From assembly GCA_046712825.1 (NCBI GenBank), contig JBKKCR010000219.1, positions 1 to 24,874 of the forward strand: a DNA stretch of 24,874 nucleotides, read 5' to 3'. This DNA is from DATFGK01 sp046712825 (GTDB lineage Bacteria > Actinomycetota > AC-67). Shown piece after piece: positions 7,936 through 16,600 of the stretch. The notes beneath the pieces were generated by a model. That model was not told the DNA's origin, did not search any database, and worked only from the letters and a program-made list of their open reading frames with translations. The translations under genes were made by a program, and so were the position numbers. Numbering within the stretch: the first letter of the stretch is position 1; each line of letters opens with the position of its first letter.

Positions 7936-7968
7936 GACCCTAGTGTGCCAAGCACTCTGGTCCAGGTC

Positions 7969-7982
7969 GAACCGGTCGGTTC
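7969..7982. promoter_or_regulatory. Inverted repeat between divergent hydrolase and WS/DGAT genes
   Basis: GAACCG-GT-CGGTTC is a perfect 6-bp inverted repeat in the 71-bp gap between the two divergent starts. Flanking GGTC and GACC extend the symmetry with a one-base offset. Its position fits an operator controlling one or both lipid-related genes. No regulator for it is encoded next to it. Confidence 0.35.
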
Positions 7983-7994
7983 AGACCACCGAAC

Positions 7995-8000
7995 GGAGGA
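7995..8000 (+). promoter_or_regulatory. Shine-Dalgarno of the WS/DGAT gene
   Basis: GGAGGA ends 6 nt before ATG 8007 and fixes that start over the internal ATG at codon 4. It contrasts with the many starts in this window that lack any such sequence. Confidence 0.75.
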
Positions 8001-8006
8001 ATCCCG

Positions 8007-9413
8007 ATGGAGCGCATGAGCGGCATCGACGCCGCTTTCCTGTATTTCGAGACCCCCAACATGCACATGCACGTCGTCGCGACCATCGAGTTCGACCCCT
8101 CCACGTCTCCGCGCGGCTACTCGTTCGAGGGCGTCAAGCGGGTGATCGAGAGCCGGCTCCATCTGGCCCCGCCGCTCCGTCGGAAGCTCGCGCCGACCCC
8201 CCTCAACCTCCATCACCCCGTCTGGGTCGAGGACAACGACTTCGACCTCGACTACCACGTCCGCCGGATCGGTTGCCCAGCGCCCGGAACCGAGGAGCAG
8301 CTGTCAGAGATCGTGGGCGACATCGCGTCCCGGCCGCTCGACCGGTCGCGGCCGCTCTGGGAGATATGGATCGTGGAAGGGCTCGAACACGGCTACACCG
8401 CCGCCGTCGCGAAGATGCACCACTGCACGATCGACGGGGTCTCCGGCGCTAACTTCATGGTCCACTTCCTCGACCTCGAGCCCGAAGGAACAGAGCGACC
8501 GGCCCCGCCGGATGACTGGAAGCCCGATCGCAAGCCGTCCGACATCGAACTGCTCGGCCGCGCCCTCATCGCGCGAGCGCAGAAGCCGCTCAACTGGTTC
8601 CGGGTGGTGCCCGCGACGCTGAAGTCGGTGGGTGGGTTCATCGCGGCTCGCCGCCGCACGGAGGGACCCGGCATGCCGACGCCGCTGCGCGCGCCGCGGA
8701 CCTCCTTCAACACGACGATCACCCCGCACCGCAGGACCGCGTACACGCATGTGCCGCTCGGCGACGTGAAGGCGATCAAGCGCGCGTTCGGAACCACCGT
8801 CAACGACGTCGTGCTCGCGATCGTGTCGGGCGCGCTGCGTCGCTACCTCGAGGGGCGCAACGAGATGCCCGACCGCTCGATGATCGCGGCGGTACCGGTA
8901 TCCGTGCGCACCGAGGAAGAGAAGGGCGCGGTCGGTTCCAACAAGGTATCGGCGATGTTCTCGACCCTCGCGACCGACATCGACGACCCGGTCGAGCGCT
9001 TGAAAGCGATCCACGAAGCGAACAAGGGAGCCAAGGAAGAGCACAAGGCGATCGGCGCCGACATGCTCACGAAATGGGGCGAGCTCGCCGCGCCGACGAC
9101 GTTCTCCCTCGCGGCGCGGTTCTACACCAGGTTGAAGCTGGCAGACCGGCATGCGGTGGTGCACAACCTCGTGATCTCGAACGTGCCGGGGCCGCCGTTC
9201 CCGCTCTACTTCGCCGGCGCGAAGCTCGTCGCCCTTTACCCGCTCGGGCCGATCTTCGACGGGGCCGGGCTCAACATCACCGTCGTGTCGTACATGGACC
9301 AGCTGTTCTTCGGGCTGATCGGTTGCCGCGAGACCGTCGACGTCTGGGACATCGCCGGGCACATCACCGAGTCCTTCGCCGAGCTGAGCAAAGCCGCTCA
9401 GGCGCACGCGTAG
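8007..9413 (+). CDS. Wax ester synthase / diacylglycerol acyltransferase family protein
   Basis: This 468-residue protein has the WS/DGAT layout: the opening MERMSGIDAAFLYFETPNMHMH, the catalytic HHxxxDG motif as HHCTIDG (138-144), DVVLAIVSGALRRYL in the middle, and the C-terminal NLVISNVPGPPFPLYFAGAKLVALYPLGPIFDG. Family members transfer an acyl group from acyl-CoA to a fatty alcohol or diacylglycerol to make storage wax or triacylglycerol at the inner face of the membrane. Length is normal. Nearby acyl-CoA synthetase and esterase genes fit lipid turnover, though co-regulation with them is not shown. A clear Shine-Dalgarno supports the start. The cyclase-family gene follows after 11 bp, so the two form an operon. 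Confidence 0.92.
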   Translation: MERMSGIDAAFLYFETPNMHMHVVATIEFDPSTSPRGYSFEGVKRVIESRLHLAPPLRRKLAPTPLNLHHPVWVEDNDFDLDYHVRRIGCPAPGTEEQLSEIVGDIASRPLDRSRPLWEIWIVEGLEHGYTAAVAKMHHCTIDGVSGANFMVHFLDLEPEGTERPAPPDDWKPDRKPSDIELLGRALIARAQKPLNWFRVVPATLKSVGGFIAARRRTEGPGMPTPLRAPRTSFNTTITPHRRTAYTHVPLGDVKAIKRAFGTTVNDVVLAIVSGALRRYLEGRNEMPDRSMIAAVPVSVRTEEEKGAVGSNKVSAMFSTLATDIDDPVERLKAIHEANKGAKEEHKAIGADMLTKWGELAAPTTFSLAARFYTRLKLADRHAVVHNLVISNVPGPPFPLYFAGAKLVALYPLGPIFDGAGLNITVVSYMDQLFFGLIGCRETVDVWDIAGHITESFAELSKAAQAHA

Positions 9414-9424
9414 ACCGAACCGGC

Positions 9425-10375
9425 ATGACGATCCCCGAAGACTTCCGCGCGCTCGCGGAGAAGGTCAACAACTGGGGCCGCTGGGGCGACGACGATGAGA
9501 TCGGCACGCTCAATCTGATCACCGACGAGGTCGTGCGACGCGCGGCGGCGTGCGTGAAGACCGGGAAGCGATTCTCGCTCGCCATCCCGATGTCGGAGGA
9601 CGGGCCGATGCTCGGCAACATCCCGCCGGGCAGGAAGAACCCGCAGCAGCATCGGTTCGAGCTCCACGACCCGTTCACGAAGGATCCCGATTCGGCGCAC
9701 GTGAACACGAACGAGTACACGCTGAATCTAAAAGCCGCGACGCACTGGAGCGCGCTCGGTCACGTCGAGTACTCGGGCCGGCTGTACAACGGGCACCCGA
9801 CCTCCGCGATCGACGAACGCGGGGCGCACACGCTCGGGATCGACAAGGTGGGCTCGATCGTGACCCGAGGTGTCCTGCTCGATGTCGCCCGGCTCAAGGG
9901 CGTGGACCGTCTGGCCGGCGGGACGCTGATCACGAACGACGATCTTGACGAGGCCGCGAAAGCCACGGGCGTGACGATCGAACCCGGAGACGCAGTTCTG
10001 ATCCGAACCGGCGCGATGCGATGGCTCAAGGAAGGCGACAAGGAGGGGTACGCGGGGATCTACCAGGGCATCGCCGGGCCCGGCATCGCGAGCGCCGCCT
10101 GGTTCCGTGAGCACGACGTCGCCGCCGCCGGGGTCGACACGTCGGGCTTCGAGGTGTGGCCGCGGGAGAGCAAGGAGCTGCTGAAGGTGCTCGGGCACCC
10201 GCTCCACCTGCTGTGCATCGTGGAGATGGGGCTCACGATGGGTCAGAACTTCGACTTGGAGGCACTGGCGGAAGACTGCGCGGCCGACGGCGTCTACGAG
10301 TTCATGTTGAGCGCGTCCCCGGAACCATTCGCGGGCGGGCTCGGCGGCCCGGTCAATCCTGTGGCGGTGAAGTAG
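9425..10375 (+). CDS. Cyclase-family (kynurenine formamidase-like) protein with altered metal motif
   Basis: This 316-residue protein starts at ATG 9425, 11 bp after WS/DGAT. The same frame is open far upstream, but that part overlaps WS/DGAT and gives a low-complexity Arg-rich shadow. NNWGRWGDDDEIGTLNLIT near the start, ATHWSALGHVEYSGRLYNG (105-123), RGVLLDVARLKGV, GDAVLIRTG and GVDTSGFE are landmarks of the cyclase family (PF04199), metal-dependent hydrolases that include kynurenine formamidase. The normal ligand motif HxGTHxD reads KAATHWS here, so the first His and the Asp (Ser109) are changed, while His107 and His113 remain. Activity or metal use may therefore differ. The gene ends at 10375, directly abutting the convergent fusion gene's stop at 10376. 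Confidence 0.85.
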   Translation: MTIPEDFRALAEKVNNWGRWGDDDEIGTLNLITDEVVRRAAACVKTGKRFSLAIPMSEDGPMLGNIPPGRKNPQQHRFELHDPFTKDPDSAHVNTNEYTLNLKAATHWSALGHVEYSGRLYNGHPTSAIDERGAHTLGIDKVGSIVTRGVLLDVARLKGVDRLAGGTLITNDDLDEAAKATGVTIEPGDAVLIRTGAMRWLKEGDKEGYAGIYQGIAGPGIASAAWFREHDVAAAGVDTSGFEVWPRESKELLKVLGHPLHLLCIVEMGLTMGQNFDLEALAEDCAADGVYEFMLSASPEPFAGGLGGPVNPVAVK

Positions 10376-13300
10376 CTAATTCCGGTCGCTCAGCCACATC
10401 TGGGTCAGGAGTACGCCGGTCAACGGGTTCGACTGGATGTTGCCGACCCGCGGCGAGACGAGTGTGGCGTTGAGGAGGGTCGCATACGGAACGAAGGGCG
10501 CCGCGGCGGTGATCGCTCGATCCACGGCCGTCCACAGATCCGCCGACGAGAAGATGTCGTCTTCCTGGGCGGCCATGGCCGCCTCGATCTTGGCGTCGAA
10601 TGCTGGGTCGCAGTACCACGCCACGTTGGCGGTCGTATCCTCCCGGCCGCTGATCCGGTCGGCGAACGCGGGGCATGCGAACGTCGGGATTACGAAGTTA
10701 GAGGCCACGGGTAAGTCGGCGAACCAACCGCTCAGCATCACCTGGTACTGCTTCGGGTCGTCGAGCGCCGTCGTGAAGATCTCGAATCCCTCACGGAATC
10801 GTACGATCGGCCGGTAGCCGAGCTTCCTCATCGCGTCCGCGACCAGATCGATCACCGGCTCCCACTCGTGGCCTTGCTCTGCCCACAGCGTGATGCGCTG
10901 GCCGCTCGTGCCCGACTCCGCTACGAGGCGCTTTGCCTCGGCAAGATCCGGTCCGCTCCATACCCCCGATTCACTCGGGTTCTTCGTGTACGGGCAGTAA
11001 GGCACGTATCCGAACACGCCGGGTGCGAGAAGCTGACACGCGACCGTGGCGCCGAGGGGGGCGCCTACCACTTCGGCCATCGCGGCCCGGTCGACGGCGA
11101 GGTTGATCGCGCGCCGTACGCGCGGGTCGTTGGTCGGCGGGATGTTCGGATTGAGCGTCGTGAAGAGCGTGGCTTGCTGATGGAGGACGTGGAACTGCCC
11201 GGGGACCTCGTTCGCCAACTGCTCGATGTCGGATGCGCCGTTGAGCGCGTTGACCGACCAGTCCACCCGTCCGGACTTGACCGCCTCAAGGTTCTCCTCA
11301 GGTGTTCCGCCCCACGACACGAGGATGCGATCGGGATACCCGTCGGGTTGAGCCGCGCCGCGCGAGCGGAAGTGCGGATTCCTCTCCAGGGTCAGCTCGC
11401 CGGACGTCGGGACATCCCCCTCGCTCCGCTCCTCGCCGAGCTTCACGTTCGCGATCATGTACGGTCCTGTTCCCGGCGCCGGCCGGTAGCGCAGATCTTC
11501 AAGCGGCGTGTCGGCGGGAAGGATCGCAACCAGCGGATGCGCAAGGAAGTACGGGAACTCCGGGACCGAAGCGCGGAGGTTGAAGATGACCGTGCCCGCG
11601 TCGTCGTCGGTCACGATCCCCTTCGACAGGTCGCAAGCCTGCGGCGAGCACGCCTCCGACCCCGCTATCGCGCCAACGAACACGGAACTCTGCGCCTCGA
11701 TCCGGAACATGCGCTCGAAAGACGCACGGACGTCGCTCGCTTTGAGCTCCTTACCCGATGAGAACCGTACGCCCCGGCGGAGGCGGAACGAGTACGTCCT
11801 CCCGTCGTTCGTCGGAGGCAGCAGACGTTCGACGAGGTTCGGAACCGCGACCGATCCCTCGATCCCGCCTGCGCGCTTGTATGCCATGAGCCCGTCGTAC
11901 ACGGAAGTCGTTATCGAGAAGCCGAGCGGATTCCACGCGTGCATCGGATCGAATGTGGAGAAGTCGTGTTCGTTGAACGCGCTCCCGAATCGGAGCGTTC
12001 CTCCTTTGTAGTTGAGGATCCCACCACGGACGGAGACCCAGACGCGGTCGCCGTCGGCGGCTAGCGCCATCGGCGCGTTCCTCAATGTGATGGCGTCGGT
12101 CACCTCATTCGTTGCCGCGTCGATGACGGAGATCGTGGAGTCCGTTTCGTTCGCGACGAAGACGCGGCCCCGAGCGATCGCGATCCCTCGGGGATCGCGC
12201 CCGACACGCACGGCGGCCCCAACCGAGCCGGTCTCGGGATCGATCCGGGAGACCGTGCCGTCGAACGTGTTGGCGACCCAAAGCGCACCGGCGCCGAGCG
12301 CGAGGCTGCGCGGTCCGTTGCCGACCTGGATGGCGTCCACGACAGATCCGGAGCCGGGATCGATGCGATTCACGGTTCCGGCCGACTCGCTCGCGACCCA
12401 CACCGCGTCGTCCGTAGCGACGATCCCTTGCAGCGTGGCGCCGACCTTCGACGTCGAGAGGATCTTGCCCGTCGACGGGTCGATCCGTACGACGGTCCCG
12501 TCCACGGAATTGGTAACCCAGACGGCGCCGGCGCCGAACGCGATCCCCGAGAGGCCGTTCCCCGTGCGGATCGGGTCCCCGACGATCGCCCTCGTTGCGG
12601 CGTCGACCCGGACGACGCTCCCGTCGTCGGCGTTCCCGACCCAGATCAGCCCCGGGCTCGCCGCCATGATGGTCGGGCTGGCGCCGAGGGCGATGTTGTC
12701 GCGGCGTCCGTCCTCCCCGATGCGCGTGACGGTGCGGTCGACGCTGTTCGCAACCCAGACCCCGCCGCCGGTCGCGACCACCCCCGTCGGTCGGCGGCCG
12801 ACCTTCCTGGCGGCGGTCACGTTCCCCGATCCCGCATCGATCGATGCGACGGAGTCCGCCGGCACGGACGACAAGCCGCCGCCCCGCGTGACGACGAATG
12901 TCGTAGCGGCGACCGCGAGGATGAGCGCGAGCCCGGCGGCGATCGCACGTGGGCGCTTCCAAAGCGGCGTGGGTGGTTGCGGGGTCTCGAACTCGATCAG
13001 CGGGGGAAGCTCGGCCTCGAGATCACGGACGCGCGGCTCGACCGCGAACAGACGCCATCGCCCGTCGACCCCTTTGAGGGTCTGTTCGCCGCGATCCTGG
13101 AAGCTCAGGCCGGCGTCGCGGAGGATCTCGCGGACCGTGCTCGACACGAGTACCTCGTCCCCCCGGGCCTTCGCCCCGACCCGCGCGCCGATGTGGACGG
13201 TCACGCCGCGGACCTTGTCGCTGGTGACGACGCATTCGCCCATGTGGATGCCGGCACGGATCCGTAACCCGAGCCGGCGGACGGCGCGCGCAGACTCCAG

Positions 13301-13612
13301 CGCACAGTCGACCGCCTGGATCGGACGCCCGAACGTCGCGAAGAACGCGTCGCCGGCGGTGTCGACCTCGCGGCCTTCGAACCGAGCGATCTGCTCCCGC
13401 ACGGCGGTGTCGTGCTGCTCGAGCAATTCGCGCCAGCGCTTGTCGCCGAGGGTCGTCGCGAGCTCGGTCGAGCCGACGATGTCGGTGAACATGACCGCGA
13501 GCATCGCGCGCGCCGCCGCGGGGTCCTCGACCGCTTCTTCCCAGGGAGCGCGCGGGTCTTCGAGACCCTGTGATCTCCCCGTACTGCCTTCCGGCGCCTC
13601 TCCGTCAGACAT
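10376..13612 (-). CDS. Receptor-like fusion: class III cyclase, TM, beta-propeller, family-5 solute-binding domain (copy A)
   Basis: This 1078-residue chain starts at ATG 13612; a longer frame to 13708 would overlap copy B and lose the promoter. Residues 37-193 are a class III nucleotidyl cyclase: FTDIVGST (metal Asp44), DTAGDAFFATF (metal Asp88) and HIGARV (Arg144, with His140 at the usual Asn). The purine-selecting Lys and Asp positions hold Asp84 and Lys133 instead. One membrane helix spans about 222-243. Residues 250-540 hold seven repeats of the type VWVANSxDGTVxRID, a YVTN/NHL-like propeller. Residues 545-1078 are a full family-5 solute-binding domain (NLVERL, ASDVRASFER, GTGPYMI, LNPNIPPTNDPRVRRAINLAVDR). 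Cysteines at 655/660, 859/873 and 980/1001 are shared with copy B and may form disulfides. I infer an inward cyclase and outward sensor for a peptide-like ligand. No importer genes adjoin. Confidence 0.88.
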   Translation of the reverse strand: MSDGEAPEGSTGRSQGLEDPRAPWEEAVEDPAAARAMLAVMFTDIVGSTELATTLGDKRWRELLEQHDTAVREQIARFEGREVDTAGDAFFATFGRPIQAVDCALESARAVRRLGLRIRAGIHMGECVVTSDKVRGVTVHIGARVGAKARGDEVLVSSTVREILRDAGLSFQDRGEQTLKGVDGRWRLFAVEPRVRDLEAELPPLIEFETPQPPTPLWKRPRAIAAGLALILAVAATTFVVTRGGGLSSVPADSVASIDAGSGNVTAARKVGRRPTGVVATGGGVWVANSVDRTVTRIGEDGRRDNIALGASPTIMAASPGLIWVGNADDGSVVRVDAATRAIVGDPIRTGNGLSGIAFGAGAVWVTNSVDGTVVRIDPSTGKILSTSKVGATLQGIVATDDAVWVASESAGTVNRIDPGSGSVVDAIQVGNGPRSLALGAGALWVANTFDGTVSRIDPETGSVGAAVRVGRDPRGIAIARGRVFVANETDSTISVIDAATNEVTDAITLRNAPMALAADGDRVWVSVRGGILNYKGGTLRFGSAFNEHDFSTFDPMHAWNPLGFSITTSVYDGLMAYKRAGGIEGSVAVPNLVERLLPPTNDGRTYSFRLRRGVRFSSGKELKASDVRASFERMFRIEAQSSVFVGAIAGSEACSPQACDLSKGIVTDDDAGTVIFNLRASVPEFPYFLAHPLVAILPADTPLEDLRYRPAPGTGPYMIANVKLGEERSEGDVPTSGELTLERNPHFRSRGAAQPDGYPDRILVSWGGTPEENLEAVKSGRVDWSVNALNGASDIEQLANEVPGQFHVLHQQATLFTTLNPNIPPTNDPRVRRAINLAVDRAAMAEVVGAPLGATVACQLLAPGVFGYVPYCPYTKNPSESGVWSGPDLAEAKRLVAESGTSGQRITLWAEQGHEWEPVIDLVADAMRKLGYRPIVRFREGFEIFTTALDDPKQYQVMLSGWFADLPVASNFVIPTFACPAFADRISGREDTTANVAWYCDPAFDAKIEAAMAAQEDDIFSSADLWTAVDRAITAAAPFVPYATLLNATLVSPRVGNIQSNPLTGVLLTQMWLSDRN

Positions 13613-13618
13613 GTGTGG

Positions 13619-13647
13619 AGTCTCGGATATCAACCGCGGGGTCGCAA
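13619..13647 (-). promoter_or_regulatory. Leaderless promoter of fusion copy A
   Basis: On the minus strand TTGCGA (13642-13647), 17 bp, GAGACT (13619-13624) and 6 nt lead to the ATG. No Shine-Dalgarno is present. Copy B has the identical GAGACT at the identical distance and TTGC at the same 17-bp spacing. The promoter lies in the 50-bp gap between B and A, so A can be transcribed on its own. Confidence 0.5.
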
Positions 13648-13662
13648 GGGAACGGGCGCTGA

Positions 13663-16600
13663 TCAGTTTCCCGGCGTCGGCGAGGGCGAGCCCTGGTCCA
13701 CCACCCACATCTGCGACAGGAGCACGAGGTACGCCGGGTGTCCCTGCGCGTTGCCGACTCGCTTCGAGACGAAATAGGGGTTTCGAAGGTTCGCCCAGGT
13801 GATCAACGGCGCGGCTTCGGTGACCTTGCGGTCGACTTCGGCCCAGAGCTTGGCCGCGGCCGCCGGGTCGTTCTCCTGCACGTCGATCGCCTGCAAGATG
13901 AGCTGATCGAGCTTCCGCGTCGGGTCGCAGTAGTGCGTGAAGGTAAGGTCCGTCTGCGCCAAGCCCTCGAGCGTATCGTTACAGGTTGTGATCGGCAGGA
14001 AGTAGTTGGCCGGTCCCGGATAGTCGGTGATCCATCCGCCGAGGAGAACCTGACTCTTCGAGTCCAGCCCTGCCTGGAGTTCTTCGAAGTATCCCTCTTC
14101 GCCGCCGGGGATCTCGCGAGCTTCCGCCCGATAGCCGATATCGCGCAGGGCCTTCACGATCACCGGCGCGACCCGGCGCCGTGTCTCTGCGATCGGTTCA
14201 TCCCCACTCATGATCCAAACGATGACGCGTTGGCCCTTCGTGCCCGACTGCCCTACGAGTTGTTTCGCCTTTTCGATATCGGGCCCGATCCAAAGACCCG
14301 ATTCGTTGGGTTCCTTCGTGTAGGGGCAGTGCGGCTTGTAACCGATCATGTTCTCCGGGAGCAGCTGACAGCTGACCTCGAGGATGGACGTTCGGTTACC
14401 GATCATCGCCCGCCGGTCGACCGCGTAGTTCAGCGCCTGACGAACACGAACATCGTCGAACGGCGGCGTACCGGGATTCAGCATCACGAAGAAGGTCGAG
14501 GGCACATCGAAGACGTGGACCTGGCTCGGGAATTCGGTTGCGAACTCCCCCGTTCGGTGCGTCAGGGTCGGGAACTGAAGATCGGGGGTCAGGTCGTAGC
14601 GGCCGTCCTTCACCTCTTCGAGGTACCGCTCCGGATCGCCGCCCATGGTGATCTCGATCCGGTCCGCGTAGGCGTCGGGCTGTGCGAGGCCTCGTGCTAC
14701 GAAGTGCGGATTGCGCTCGAGCATCAGGAAGCCGCTCTCTCCGAAGCCTTCCTCGTCGAGCTTCAGCTCGCCTTCCGCGATGCGATACGGACCGGTGCCG
14801 GGTATCGGCGTCGCGCCGCCATCCTTCGCGGGCGCGGTGGCAGGGAGGATGCTGAGGCTCGGCAGCCCCAAGGTGTACGGGAACTCCGGGTTCGACCGGG
14901 TCAGATGGAAAACGATCGTCCCGGCTTCGTCGTTGGTGACGATGCCCGCGGAAAGGTCACACGCAGATGGCGTGCATCCCTCTGCTCCCTTGAGTACATC
15001 GAGGAACACCCCGCCGTACTGTTCGTTGCGGATGATGCGCTCGAAAGTCGACCGGACGTCCGATGCTTTCACCGCCGTCCCGTCCGAATACTTCAGGCCC
15101 TCGCGCAGCGTGTACGAATAGGTCGTGCCGTTGTCGCTCGGACGCCGCAGCGCTTCCACCAGATTCGGCACGAGCTGATTGCCTTCGGGACCCCCGACGC
15201 GCTTGAAGGCCGTGAGCCCGTCGTAGAGCGTCGTGTGCACGGCGTAACTCAAGATGGTGTAGACGAACGAGGGGTCGAACGAGTTCATGACCTCTGCGGT
15301 TCCGATCCGGAGAGTTCCACCACGGTACCGAGCAATCCCGCCGCGCACCGAAACCCACACGCGATCGCCGTCGGCCGCCAGGCCCATCGGTGCGTTCCTC
15401 AAAACGATCTCGCGAACGACGTTGCCGCTTCCGGCGTCGATCATCGTCACGCTCTCACCGGCCTCGTTCGCGACGAAGACACGGTCGCGAGCCACCGCGA
15501 TCGAGCGCGGACCCCTGCCGACGCGGATCGTCCCGACGACATTCCCCGTCCGTTGATCGATCCTCGAGACCGTGCCGTCGTACGCGTTCGCGACCCACAC
15601 AGATCCTCCGCCGATCGCGACCGCGCCGGGACCGTTGCCGACCTCAGCCACGCGCAGCACCTCGCCGGACTTCGGATCGAGCTGCGTCACCGTCCCGGCC
15701 GTCTCGCTCGTCACCCACACGGCGGTGTTCGTTACCGCGATGCCGCGAAGGCCCGGGCCTACCGGGATTTCGTGGGTTCGCTTCCCGGACGTGGGGTCGA
15801 CCCGCCAGACGGTTCCCTCGACGGAGTTCGTCAGCCACAAGGTGCCTGAGCCGAATCCGATCCCCGAAAGGCCGTTGCCCGCCTGGATCGGCTCGCCGAC
15901 GGTCGCGCCGGTTCTGGGGCTGACGCGCGATACGTTGCGTCCGTCGGCGTTCGCCACCCAGATGAACGGCTCGCCGCGCCCCACCGTGCCCGACGCGACG
16001 GCGATGGGGCCGGGCCCCACTGGGATGGTCTCGATCCGCCCCTCTTTGCCGATGTGCGTCACGCTCCGGTCGATCGAATTCGCCACCCACACCCCGTCGG
16101 GGGCCGCGACGAGCCCGACCGGACGCCGCCGGACGGTGACGAAGGACTCGACGTCGCCCGAAGACGCGTCGATGGCAGCCACGGAATCGGCGGGAACGGA
16201 CGAGAGTCCGCCGCCACGCAGAGTTACGAACGCGACCGCGCCGATGAGGACGGCGAGCGCGGTCCCGATCGCTGCAAGTGCCTTCGGTTTCTGCCACGGC
16301 GGCTTCGGCGGCCCGGCGATCTCCGTCTCCAGCAACGGCGGCAGGTCGGCCTCGTTGTCGCGCATACGCGGCTCGACGGCGTAGAGCCGCCACTTGCCGT
16401 CGATGCCTTTCAGGGTCTGCTCGCCGCGGTCGGCGAACTTCAGGCCCGCGCCGGCCAGGATGTCGCGGACCGTGCTCGATACGAGCACCTCATCGCCACG
16501 GGCTTTCGCGCCGACGCGCGCGCCGATGTGCACGGTGACGCCTCGGACCTTGCTTTCAGCGACCACGCACTCGCCCATGTGGATACCGGCGCGGATCCGA

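Noticed and set aside
9074..9424. Upstream extension of the cyclase-family protein
   Set aside because: It lies inside WS/DGAT in another frame and reads as Arg-rich shadow; the family homology begins at the ATG at 9425.
10376..13020. Reading the solute-binding domains as parts of a classical ABC peptide importer
   Set aside because: They are fused to a cyclase through a membrane helix, lack a lipoprotein signal, and no permease or ATPase gene is adjacent.
13602..13609. Half-site CGTCAGA near the start of fusion A as a third TetR operator
   Set aside because: No opposing arm is present; the bases encode the first residues of the protein.
13613..13708. N-terminal extension of fusion A to 13708
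   Set aside because: It would overlap the end of copy B, has no counterpart in B, and removes the promoter seen directly before ATG 13612.
12012..13802. 596-residue plus-strand open frame opposite the cyclase and propeller of fusion A
   Set aside because: Ser/Thr/Pro/Arg-rich low-complexity shadow; the minus strand holds repeated propeller and cyclase motifs.
13738..15849. 703-residue plus-strand open frame opposite fusion B
   Set aside because: Antisense shadow without recognisable motifs; long only because of GC bias.
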